From assembly GCA_024222485.1 (NCBI GenBank), contig JAAEPJ010000150.1, positions 1 through 41,660 of the forward strand: a stretch of 41,660 nucleotides of DNA. The letters are read 5' to 3'. This document shows positions 8,066-15,588 of this stretch, piece after piece. The position numbers and the translations under genes are program-made. This DNA is from a bacterium (lineage in GTDB: Bacteria; RUG730; JAAEPJ01). The notes beneath the pieces were generated by a model. That model was not told where the DNA came from. It worked only from the letters and a program-made list of their open reading frames with translations, and did not search any database. Positions within the stretch are counted from its first letter, which is position 1. Every line of letters starts with the position of its first letter.

Positions 8066-9268
8066 TTAGAAATGTCTTTCAGGCTGTGTTTTGATTTTTT
8101 CGAATTTAGGGGAGGCTTTAATTTTCTTCCTAGCAAAACAAGTCCCTAATTCTTCATGAAAAGCAACAAGGTCCAAATCAACATGGTTCGGGATGATTGC
8201 AGCTTTAGTATCCATATACCTGACTTTATCCCCTTTGACATCAGCAACAGTTACACCGTAGATATCATTTTTAAGGAGCATGACAGCAGCACCACCAGCT
8301 TCTATGCCAAAATTAACATCAAATGCAGAAGCTTTGCCACACCTTACGAGATGTCCCGGTCTGACTTCACGCACTTCCGGAGTTTCGTATAAGCCTTTAA
8401 CATACATTTTAGTATCTTTCATAAATTGTGTAATTTCGTCATCAGCCTTGAACCTTTTTTCAAGTTCTTGGCAAGTATACTTTCCTGCACCTGCTAGTTT
8501 TTTATGCCCAAATGAATCAACCCCCGCAGATTCATCAACAATTTCTTTGCCAGTGATATCACGTAGCCCCTCAGCAACAACAAGTGTATATGTTCCTGCA
8601 TGGATATCACTTTCTTTAATCCTTTTGATAAGCTTGGTTTTGACATCTTGGTAGAGAAGATCAAAGTCAGAGGGGATTTCAGGAATCAAGATTGCATCCG
8701 CTTCGGCTCCAACGCCACCACGAAAAGCAGTATGTCCAGCATAGCGACCAAACACTTCCGTAACAATGACACGGTTATGAGTTTTTCCTGTAGTTTTTAG
8801 GTCATAAACAAAATCTGCTATGCGGTTAACTGTTGAGTCTCCACCGACAGAATAGGTCTGGAGGTCGAGATCCATGGTTTTTGGCGCATGGACACACTTA
8901 ATGCCATTTTCTGAAAGGTCAACGATTACACTGCCAGAATCATCTCCGCCTGAGATGACAAGACCATCAATATCGAATTTTTTAAGACCTTCTTTAATTT
9001 TTTTGTATTTGTTTTTATCATCAATTTTTTTTATTTTTACGCGGGAATGTCCTGCCTCAGAACCAGATAGTACAGAGGTAAAGTTTTCTGCTCTTGACTC
9101 ATTAAGGTCGACCAAGGAGTCAAACTCAATCAAGTTATAAAGACCTGCATAACCATTAGGAATAACAAAAAGTTTTATGCCAAGGCTGTTAGCCATTTGT
9201 GCCGCACCTTTAACAACTGCGTTTAGTCCGCCACAGTCTCCGCCGCTTGTGATAATACCTAAATTCAT
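8066..9268 (-). CDS. pfp: phosphofructokinase, PPi-dependent type by signature
   Basis: This 400-residue enzyme phosphorylates fructose 6-phosphate in glycolysis. N-terminal GIITSGGDCGGLNAVV is the family nucleotide/PPi site. Two positions separate ATP- from PPi-using enzymes: the motif GGDDS (107-111, Asp where ATP enzymes have Gly) and PKTMDLD (129-135, Lys where ATP enzymes have Gly). Both have the PPi form. The catalytic Asp of TxDxD is kept, though the usual TIDND reads TMDLD. The usual MGR motif reads VFGRYAGH, with Phe for Met. The start has a strong TAGGAGG, 7 bases upstream. It is a single convergent gene. PPi use is reversible and saves ATP, which fits a fermentative lifestyle. PPi specificity is inference from these residues. 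Confidence 0.92.
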   Translation of the reverse strand: MNLGIITSGGDCGGLNAVVKGAAQMANSLGIKLFVIPNGYAGLYNLIEFDSLVDLNESRAENFTSVLSGSEAGHSRVKIKKIDDKNKYKKIKEGLKKFDIDGLVISGGDDSGSVIVDLSENGIKCVHAPKTMDLDLQTYSVGGDSTVNRIADFVYDLKTTGKTHNRVIVTEVFGRYAGHTAFRGGVGAEADAILIPEIPSDFDLLYQDVKTKLIKRIKESDIHAGTYTLVVAEGLRDITGKEIVDESAGVDSFGHKKLAGAGKYTCQELEKRFKADDEITQFMKDTKMYVKGLYETPEVREVRPGHLVRCGKASAFDVNFGIEAGGAAVMLLKNDIYGVTVADVKGDKVRYMDTKAAIIPNHVDLDLVAFHEELGTCFARKKIKASPKFEKIKTQPERHF

Positions 9269-9393
9269 AATTTTCCTCCTAGAAAAATGTACTGCTAACT
9301 TAAAATAGAAAAGAAATTTTTGTTTTAAGTCCAGCTCCTTTAGTTTTTTAGATCTGGTTTAAGAGAAATTTATTCTATAAAAAAAAGAGAAAA

Positions 9394-9422
9394 TTGACAA
9401 TCTCAGTTAAAAGTAATAATAT
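9394..9422 (+). promoter_or_regulatory. sigma-70-type promoter for the M50 protease-trpS-pheA operon
   Basis: TTGACA (9394-9399), a 17-base spacer and TAATAT (9417-9422, 4 of 6 matches). The start of transcription would be near 9429, giving a leader of about 29 bases before the ATG at 9458. Confidence 0.65.
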
Positions 9423-9457
9423 GTTTTAAATAAAAAATTCATTATTTTAGGTCTAAT

Positions 9458-10081
9458 ATGCAATTAGAAATGATGGTAATACTACCAATTCTTTTATTTT
9501 CAGTGGTTTTTCATGAGTATGCTCATGGAATAATAGCAGAAAAATGTGGTGATGATACAGCAAGAGTTATGGGGCGTATTACGCTTAATCCACTTAAACA
9601 TATCGATTTAGTTGGTACAATTATTTTACCGGCTCTTCTTATTTTTTCAGGTGCAAAATTTTTATTTGCTTGGGCAAAACCAGTCCCTATTAATCCTCGC
9701 AAGTTTCAAAATTATAAACTAGACATAATGAAAGTTGCAGCGGCAGGTCCTTTGGCAAATCTAACTTTAGTATTTTTTACTCTTTTTATTTTATTTTTGT
9801 TGAGAATCATAAATTTTAATGATCAGGCTTTATTGGGTATCTGTCATTATGCGGTTTATATTAATGTTGTTCTTATGTTGTTTAACCTTTTACCTATTGT
9901 TCCCCTTGATGGATCGAAGATTTTATATGGGGTTGCCTCACAAGGTGTGAGAAATGTTATGGATAAATTAGAGCCATTTGGATTTATTATTCTTTTGGTT
10001 TTAATTAATATTCCTATTTTTAGGCGGATATTTTTTGGTCTTGTTGTTTTAATATCAGAAACTTTATTAGGGATTATTTAA
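9458..10081 (+). CDS. site-2 protease, M50 family (short form)
   Basis: A 207-residue intramembrane zinc metalloprotease. The zinc motif HEYAH (19-23) sits in the first membrane helix, and the third ligand is in NLLPIVPLDG (about 142-151) in a later helix; both are needed for activity and are present. MGRITLNPLKHIDLVGTI and FAWAKPVPINPRKF are typical of the short, PDZ-free M50 group of broadly distributed proteases. About four to six membrane helices are expected. It is preceded by a good promoter and AGG, and only 2 bases separate it from trpS, so the pair is co-transcribed. The substrate is not known; RseP-like regulated proteolysis is less likely because no PDZ domain is present. Confidence 0.88.
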   Translation: MQLEMMVILPILLFSVVFHEYAHGIIAEKCGDDTARVMGRITLNPLKHIDLVGTIILPALLIFSGAKFLFAWAKPVPINPRKFQNYKLDIMKVAAAGPLANLTLVFFTLFILFLLRIINFNDQALLGICHYAVYINVVLMLFNLLPIVPLDGSKILYGVASQGVRNVMDKLEPFGFIILLVLINIPIFRRIFFGLVVLISETLLGII

Positions 10082-10083
10082 CA

Positions 10084-11064
10084 ATGAATAAAAGATTAGT
10101 TTCAGGGATGCGATCGACAGGGAAGTTGCATATTGGTCATTATAAAGGAGCTTTAGAAAATTGGCTCAAGCTGCAAGATGAGTATGATTGTTTTTATTTT
10201 GTGGCTGATTGGCATGCTCTAACGACAAAGTATATGGATTTGGCTGACCTTCAGAATGATATTTTAGAGATGCTTGCAGACTGGTTGGCACTTGGCCTTG
10301 ATCCTCTTAAAACCACAATTTTTAAGCAATCTTCTGTTCCACAACATGCTGAATTGGCCCTTTTATTATCTTTTATTACACCATTAAGTTGGCTTGAGCG
10401 ATGTCCTACTTATAAAGAACAGTTAAAAGAGCTTAGTAATAAAGAGATATCAACCTTAGGATTTTTAGGGTACCCTGTTTTACAAACAGCAGATATCATT
10501 ATGTATAATGCGAGTTATGTTCCTGTTGGTGAAGATCAACAACCCCATGTTGAACTTTCGCGGGAGATCGTGAGGCGCTTTAACTACCTGTATGCTAACG
10601 AAACTTTTGTTGAGCCTCAAACATTATTAACACAAACACCAAGACTTATAGGTGTTGATGGCAGAAAAATGAGTAAGAGCTATAATAATAGTATTTATCT
10701 TTCTGACTCAGAACCAGAAATTACTGCAAAAGTTAGGCAAATGGTCACTGATCCTTCAAGAATTAAAGTAAGCGACCCAGGGCATCCAGAGGTGTGCAGT
10801 GTTTTCTATCTGCATGAAATTTTTAATACAGAAGAGGTCGATGAGATCAAGAGCCATTGTAAGGCAGGAAAGATTGGTTGTGTGGCATGTAAGAAGAAGC
10901 TAGTTAAAGTGCTTGTTGAACAGTTTGCAGAAGTGAAAGAAAAAAGAGAGGACTTTTTGAAAAATCCTAGCTATTTACAGGATGTTTTGGCTCAAGGTTC
11001 AACGCAAGCAAGTAAGATTGCTGCCGAAACTTTAGAAAAAGTAAGAAATGTAATGAAGGTGTGA
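10084..11064 (+). CDS. trpS: tryptophanyl-tRNA synthetase
   Basis: TrpS charges tRNA-Trp and is a class I synthetase. The 326 residues carry GKLHIGHYKG (13-22, HIGH motif) and the KMSKS loop exactly as KMSKS at 195-199. ADWHALTT, GFLGYPVLQTADI and VPVGEDQQPHVELSREI are typical of TrpRS. A CKAGKIGCVACKK segment (near 260-275) holds the family C-G-x-C-K-x-x-L element. Length is normal. The gene overlaps the start of pheA: its last codons contain the AAGGTG used as ribosome binding site there. The link of TrpRS to aromatic synthesis genes may reflect shared expression. Confidence 0.97.
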   Translation: MNKRLVSGMRSTGKLHIGHYKGALENWLKLQDEYDCFYFVADWHALTTKYMDLADLQNDILEMLADWLALGLDPLKTTIFKQSSVPQHAELALLLSFITPLSWLERCPTYKEQLKELSNKEISTLGFLGYPVLQTADIIMYNASYVPVGEDQQPHVELSREIVRRFNYLYANETFVEPQTLLTQTPRLIGVDGRKMSKSYNNSIYLSDSEPEITAKVRQMVTDPSRIKVSDPGHPEVCSVFYLHEIFNTEEVDEIKSHCKAGKIGCVACKKKLVKVLVEQFAEVKEKREDFLKNPSYLQDVLAQGSTQASKIAAETLEKVRNVMKV

Positions 11065-11066
11065 AA

Positions 11067-12128
11067 ATGTCATTAAATGATTTACGTAAACAAATTGATA
11101 AAATTGATGATCAGCTGGTTAAACTTCTTAATCAAAGATTTAAAGTTTCTTATCAGGTTGGTGAGCATAAAAAAGCGCATGATCTAGATGTGCATAATTT
11201 TAGCCGTGAGCATGAAATTTTAAGTGCATTATCTGAAAAGTTAGAAGAACCAATGTGTAAAGAATATATCTATAATATTTATTCTGAAATTTTAAGTGCA
11301 TCTCGTGCAGTTCAAAACCCGACTAATGTCGGATTTTTTGGTTTAAAACAGAGTTATTCCCATTTAGCAGCGATTAAATATTTTGGGAAAGCTTGTCATT
11401 ATTCAGACAATCAAACGATTAATGATGTTTTTCTCGAAGTTGAGAAAGGAAATATTGATTTTGGTGTGGTTCCTTTAGAGAATTCGACAGAAGGGATTGT
11501 TAATCATACCTTTGATCTTATGATGGAGAAAGATGTTAAAATTTATGCAGAGGTTTTTCTTAATATTCATCATAATTTCATTTCTCAAGATGTAAATATA
11601 AAGACTATTGAAAAAGTATATTCTCACTCACAAGCTTTGGCACAAACGCGTAATTGGCTTGAACAGAATCTTTTAAATATTGAAGTTATCGCCGTTGACT
11701 CAACCACTAAGGCAGCTGAGCTGGCTTCAGAGAATATCCATACTGCTGCTATTGCATCTGTTCCTGCCGCTTTGAAATATAGTTTAAATATCTTAGCATC
11801 AAACATCGAAGATAAAGCGAATAATGTTACAAAGTTTTTAGTGATTAGTAAGCAAGACCCTCAAAAAGGCAAAAAAAATAAAACTTCAATAATGTTTTCT
11901 ATTAAAGATAGCCTTGGTGCGCTTTATGCAATGCTATTACCTTTTAGGTCTGCAGGAATTAACCTTACTAAAATAGAGTCTCGCCCGACTAAAAAGCGGA
12001 TATGGGAGTATGTGTTTTTTGTGGATTTCTTAGGTCATAAAGATGATCTTGAGGTTAGAAAAGCTTTAAATGAGCTTGAGAATCAGTGTTTATTTATGAA
12101 GATTTTGGGGTCATACCCTATTGATTAA
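11067..12128 (+). CDS. pheA: bifunctional chorismate mutase / prephenate dehydratase
   Basis: PheA converts chorismate to prephenate and then to phenylpyruvate, towards phenylalanine. Domains are AroQ chorismate mutase (1-90; LRKQIDKIDDQLVKLLNQRF), prephenate dehydratase (about 95-270; VPLENSTEGIVNHTFDLMM, then the SHSQALAQTRNWL segment and a TKFLVIS element) and a C-terminal ACT domain (about 280-353; GALYAMLLPFRSAGINLTKI followed by ESRP), the usual phenylalanine feedback site. The longest ORF starts with GTG at 11061, but AAGGTG at 11056-11061 is correctly spaced for the ATG at 11067, so that start is used (353 residues). Allosteric control by Phe is inferred from the intact ESRP motif. 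Confidence 0.95.
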   Translation: MSLNDLRKQIDKIDDQLVKLLNQRFKVSYQVGEHKKAHDLDVHNFSREHEILSALSEKLEEPMCKEYIYNIYSEILSASRAVQNPTNVGFFGLKQSYSHLAAIKYFGKACHYSDNQTINDVFLEVEKGNIDFGVVPLENSTEGIVNHTFDLMMEKDVKIYAEVFLNIHHNFISQDVNIKTIEKVYSHSQALAQTRNWLEQNLLNIEVIAVDSTTKAAELASENIHTAAIASVPAALKYSLNILASNIEDKANNVTKFLVISKQDPQKGKKNKTSIMFSIKDSLGALYAMLLPFRSAGINLTKIESRPTKKRIWEYVFFVDFLGHKDDLEVRKALNELENQCLFMKILGSYPID

Positions 12129-12181
12129 AAAGAAATGAGCTTTTGCTTCGTGCTGTTTTATTATCATGCAAGAATTTTTTG

Positions 12182-12205
12182 TAACTTTTTTTGCAAAAAA
12201 AGTTA
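12182..12205. repeat. 24-base perfect palindrome between pheA and hisC
   Basis: TAACTTTTTTTG (12182-12193) is followed directly by its reverse complement CAAAAAAAGTTA, with no loop. It lies 54 bases after the pheA stop. It could form part of a pheA terminator, with the T-run inside the stem, or act as a protein-binding dyad. Confidence 0.55.
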
Positions 12206-12260
12206 AGGGAAGAAATGAAATAACTTTCTAGCTCCTTATGCGGATGTTTATGAAGATTAC

Positions 12261-12276
12261 GCGTATTTTAATACGC
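12261..12276 (+). other. small stem-loop before the hisC ribosome binding site
   Basis: GCGTAT and ATACGC pair around a TTTA loop, 28 bases before the hisC ATG and just ahead of AAAAAGGA. Its place suggests either the end of the pheA transcript or an effect on hisC translation; the sequence alone does not decide. Confidence 0.4.
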
Positions 12277-12304
12277 TTATATAAAAAGGAAAACTTAGAC
12301 TAAA

Positions 12305-13402
12305 ATGTTAGATATAAAAAAATTAGCCCGTAAAGAGGTTTTTAATTTCGAGCCTTATGTCCATGGAAAGCCTATTGATGAGCTTAAACGAGAGTTTAAA
12401 ATTCAAGATATTTACAAGTTGGCCTCAAATGAAAATTCATTGGGACCATCTAAAAAGATGGCCCAAAAATTGACGAATGTTTTGTTGGATGTACATCGTT
12501 ACCCTGATCCGGGTTGTTATGATTTAAGGAAATTATTGGTAAAAAAACTGGCTGTTTTACAAGAAAATTTATTGTTTGGTAATGGCTCTGATGAAATAAT
12601 TGAGCTTTTGGGTAAAGCATTTTTGAATAAAGAAGATAATATTGTCACATCTGCACATTCTTTTATCCGTTATGCTATGGCGGCTGATTTGATGGGAGCT
12701 AAGGTTAAGAATGCAAAAATGACTAAAGACTTGGTTGTTGATCTGACTGAAATGCTTAAATTAATCGATGAAAATACTAAACTTGTTTTCATCGGAAATC
12801 CTAATAATCCTACAGGCACCTATGTTAAGAAGCAGGATTTTTCAGAGTTTATGAGCAAAGTCCCTGAAAATGTTTTGGTTGTGATGGATGAGGCTTATTA
12901 TGAATATGCAAAAGATTACCCAGACTATCCAGATACTTTGGCTATGGGGTATGAAAATTTAATTGTTTTACGAACATTCTCTAAACTTTTTGCTTTAGCA
13001 GGTTTAAGAATCGGTTATATGATTGCTAGCTTTGACATCATTTCAGTCGTTGAGCGGGTTAGACCACCATTTAACGTTAATTTGATTGCACAGGTTGCTG
13101 CGGTTTTGAGTTTTGGAGATAAACAACACTTACAGTCAACTTTGGAAATGAATAAAGATGGGATGAGCTATTTGTCTGCTGAATTCGATAAAATGATGGT
13201 TGAGTATCTGCCAACAATTACGAATTTTATTCTTTTTAAGACGAAGATAAAAGGCAAAGATTTATTTAAGAAAATGCTTGAGCAAGGAGTGATTATTCGT
13301 TCCGTAGATGAGTATGATTTAAGTGATTATGCCAGAGTGACAATTGGCAATAATAAAGAGAATAAAATTTTTATAGAAGTTTTAAAAAAGGTTTTAACTT
13401 AA
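12305..13402 (+). CDS. hisC: HisC-type aminotransferase (histidinol-phosphate / aromatic)
   Basis: A 365-residue PLP enzyme, fold type I, of the HisC group. Seen are LASNENSLGPS, NGSDEIIELLG, GNPNNPTGTY, DEAYYEYA and SKLFALAGLRIGY, in which the PLP lysine is K227. HisC enzymes transaminate histidinol phosphate, but several also act on phenylpyruvate and 4-hydroxyphenylpyruvate. Here no his gene is present and the gene lies between pheA and the DAHP synthase gene, so the last step of Phe/Tyr synthesis is the more likely main job; it could serve both. The AAGGA upstream is about 14 bases from the ATG, farther than usual, but no better internal start is visible. Family firm; substrate inferred from context. 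Confidence 0.88.
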   Translation: MLDIKKLARKEVFNFEPYVHGKPIDELKREFKIQDIYKLASNENSLGPSKKMAQKLTNVLLDVHRYPDPGCYDLRKLLVKKLAVLQENLLFGNGSDEIIELLGKAFLNKEDNIVTSAHSFIRYAMAADLMGAKVKNAKMTKDLVVDLTEMLKLIDENTKLVFIGNPNNPTGTYVKKQDFSEFMSKVPENVLVVMDEAYYEYAKDYPDYPDTLAMGYENLIVLRTFSKLFALAGLRIGYMIASFDIISVVERVRPPFNVNLIAQVAAVLSFGDKQHLQSTLEMNKDGMSYLSAEFDKMMVEYLPTITNFILFKTKIKGKDLFKKMLEQGVIIRSVDEYDLSDYARVTIGNNKENKIFIEVLKKVLT

Positions 13403-13508
13403 TATTAAAATTTTTAATTGTTTAGTAAAAATTAGTAAAATATTAAAAAGAACGATATAATTTTAAATCTATAGAATATTTAAGATGTAAAATGGGATTA
13501 ATAATTTG

Positions 13509-13537
13509 TTTACATGAATAAGAATAGATACTAAAAA
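13509..13537 (+). promoter_or_regulatory. possible promoter before the DAHP synthase gene
   Basis: TTTACA (13509-13514), 17 bases, TAAAAA (13532-13537, 4 of 6). It sits in the 188-base AT-rich gap after hisC, about 50 bases before the start codon. In such AT-rich sequence chance matches are common. Confidence 0.35.
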
Positions 13538-13590
13538 AATTATTATTTTTTAGCTCAATAAGTAAAAAATAAATTAAAAAGGATTTGAAA

Positions 13591-14604
13591 ATGTTTTTAA
13601 CGTTAAAGCAAGGTACAACAGAAGAGGGAAAGAATCACATTCTAGATAAAATCAAGGAACTTGGGTTTAAAGCACATATTTCAGAAGGCGAGAATCAGCA
13701 GGTTATTGGGGTCATTGGTAATAATGTTATTGCTAAAAAAGAAATTTTTGAGTCTATGTTTATGGTTGATTCTGTAACTCCAATTTCTAAGTCTTATAAA
13801 TTGGTATCAAAAGAATTTAAGGAAGACGCTACTATTGTTGATGTTGGAAAAGGCGTTAAGGTCGGGAGTGATCAGCTAGTCGTTATGTCTGGACCATGCT
13901 CCATAGATAGGGAGGATAATTTATTGGCTACTGCCAAAGCCGTCAAAGCAAGTGGTGCTAATGTTTTAAGAGCAGGAGCTTTTAAACCAAGAACTTCTCC
14001 TTATGCTTTTCGTGGTTTGGGACTTGAGGGCTTAAAAATGCTTCAAAGGGTTGGCGATGAATTAAAGATGCCTACTGTTAGTGAAGCTATGACAATAAAC
14101 CAAGCAATAGAGGTTGCGGAATATTCCGATATAATTCAAGTAGGTGCTAGGAATGCACAGAATTTTGATCTTTTGCGTGAGTTGGGTAAATTGAAAAAAC
14201 CTGTATTATTAAAACGTGGCATTGCTATGACAATGGATGAGTTTTTTATGTCAGCAGAATATATTGCTTCTGAAGGCAATACCGATATTATTTTATGTGA
14301 AAGAGGAATCAGGACTTTTGAAACGGCGACTAGGTTTACCTTAGATTTGAATGCTGTTCCAGTTGTTAAAAAGTTTACACATTTGCCAATTATTATTGAT
14401 CCTAGCCATGGGACAGGTGTGCGTGAATATGTTAAGCCCATGTGTATGGCTGCAATGGCCTCAGGTGCTGATGGGGTAATGGTTGAGGTTCATCCAATAC
14501 CGGAAGAAGCATTATCGGATGGTCCACAATCATTGGTATTTGATCAGTTTGAAGATTTAATGAAGGACTTGAAAAAAATATCACAGGTAGTTGGTAAAAA
14601 ATAA
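13591..14604 (+). CDS. aroF: 3-deoxy-7-phosphoheptulonate (DAHP) synthase, type I-beta
   Basis: It condenses PEP with erythrose 4-phosphate, the entry step of the shikimate pathway. Residues 1-70 form a ferredoxin-like/ACT-like N-terminal domain as in the Thermotoga enzyme, where it mediates feedback inhibition by aromatic amino acids. The catalytic barrel follows: VMSGPCSIDREDN, LRAGAFKPRTSPYAFRGLG, IQVGARNAQNFDLLRELGK, LLKRGIAMTMDEFFMSAEYI, the CERGIRTFE element and IIDPSHGTGVREYVKPM near the end. The longest ORF begins at a TTG (13585), but AAAAAGGA at 13576-13583 is spaced 7 bases from the ATG at 13591, which also fits the family start MFLTLKQGT. Length 337. The next gene starts 4 bases on. 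Family certain; the symbol follows common usage (also called aroG or aroA(G)). Confidence 0.95.
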   Translation: MFLTLKQGTTEEGKNHILDKIKELGFKAHISEGENQQVIGVIGNNVIAKKEIFESMFMVDSVTPISKSYKLVSKEFKEDATIVDVGKGVKVGSDQLVVMSGPCSIDREDNLLATAKAVKASGANVLRAGAFKPRTSPYAFRGLGLEGLKMLQRVGDELKMPTVSEAMTINQAIEVAEYSDIIQVGARNAQNFDLLRELGKLKKPVLLKRGIAMTMDEFFMSAEYIASEGNTDIILCERGIRTFETATRFTLDLNAVPVVKKFTHLPIIIDPSHGTGVREYVKPMCMAAMASGADGVMVEVHPIPEEALSDGPQSLVFDQFEDLMKDLKKISQVVGKK

Positions 14605-14608
14605 TTAT

Positions 14609-15505
14609 ATGAAAAAAACTAAAAAAGTTTGGTGTGATAATATTTTGATATATGGGCTTGGTGCGATTGGCGGCAGCATTGGTTTGAAGATTAAAGATCT
14701 TGGTCTTGCAAAAACTGTTTATGGAATTTCGCGTACCCAAGAGTCCGTTGATTTAGCACAAAAGAAAGGCTGTATTGACCAAGGATCCACCAACTTAGAT
14801 TTAGTTAGTAAAGCTGACTTTATTATTTTTGCAGTTCCTCCTTTAAAAGTGTTGGAAATTTTAAGAAAAATTGCTCCATTTTTAACTAAAAAAGTTTACT
14901 TAACCGATGTTAGTAGTGTTAAGGGGAAAGTTTATTATGAGATCGATAAGTTTATTAATGATCTAAAAGAACGAAATAATCAAAAGATTAAATACATCGG
15001 TTCACATCCAATGGCAGGAACAGAAAAAAAAGGTGTAAAACATAGTTTTAAAGAGATGCTAGATTCTGCCGTCACCTTAATTACACCTTTTGAGGGCACT
15101 GCGGATATTGATATTAGAAGAATGAAAGAGTTTTGGGGTGCATTTGGCTGTCGTGTTAAGACTATATCTGTTGATAAGCATGATGAATTTACGGCATTTA
15201 CCAGCCATTTTCCGCATGTTTTAGCATTTTTGATGGTAGAATTAGTTGCTTCAGAGTTTAAAGCTGACAAAGTTATCAAGTTAGCTATTGGCGGATCGTT
15301 TAAAGATATGACTAGAGTTACTGGTTCTGATCCGGAACTTTGGAGTGAGATTTTCATGATGAATAGTGAAAATATTGCCAAAGTTTTAAATATTTATAAA
15401 AAAAATATTGCTGATTTTGAGACACTTTTAGAGACTAAAGATCATGAAAAGATTACAGAGTTTTTAAAAAAATCTCAGAAACATAGAAATCAATTAATGG
15501 GGTAA
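14609..15505 (+). CDS. tyrA: prephenate dehydrogenase
   Basis: TyrA oxidatively decarboxylates prephenate to 4-hydroxyphenylpyruvate with NAD(P)+, towards tyrosine. The Rossmann loop is GLGAIGGSIG (near residues 15-24), followed by FAVPPLKVLEIL, DVSSVKG, GSHPMAGTEKKGV, then TSHFPHVLAFLM and SFKDMTRVTGSDPELWSEIF, the substrate-binding helical part. There is no C-terminal ACT domain, so direct feedback control is less likely. An upstream in-frame TTG overlapping the previous gene would add six residues; the ATG at 14609 gives the more usual start, though its ribosome binding site is weak, so translation may be coupled to the DAHP synthase gene 4 bases upstream. 298 residues. Arogenate use cannot be excluded. 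Confidence 0.94.
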   Translation: MKKTKKVWCDNILIYGLGAIGGSIGLKIKDLGLAKTVYGISRTQESVDLAQKKGCIDQGSTNLDLVSKADFIIFAVPPLKVLEILRKIAPFLTKKVYLTDVSSVKGKVYYEIDKFINDLKERNNQKIKYIGSHPMAGTEKKGVKHSFKEMLDSAVTLITPFEGTADIDIRRMKEFWGAFGCRVKTISVDKHDEFTAFTSHFPHVLAFLMVELVASEFKADKVIKLAIGGSFKDMTRVTGSDPELWSEIFMMNSENIAKVLNIYKKNIADFETLLETKDHEKITEFLKKSQKHRNQLMG

Positions 15506-15588
15506 TCAGGTTTTTAGCAAAGTTTATAATATTAAGATTATTTTTTTATTTGTAAACGGCGTTAATTTATAACTTGGTAAAATTTTTA

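Noticed and set aside
8280-8654. Plus-strand frame of 124 codons opposite the phosphofructokinase gene
   Set aside because: Product is a Ser/Pro/Leu-rich shadow of the minus-strand gene with no ribosome binding site.
14432-14740. Minus-strand frame of about 100 codons across the aroF-tyrA junction
   Set aside because: It lies opposite two certain genes and its product has no recognisable pattern; shadow frame.
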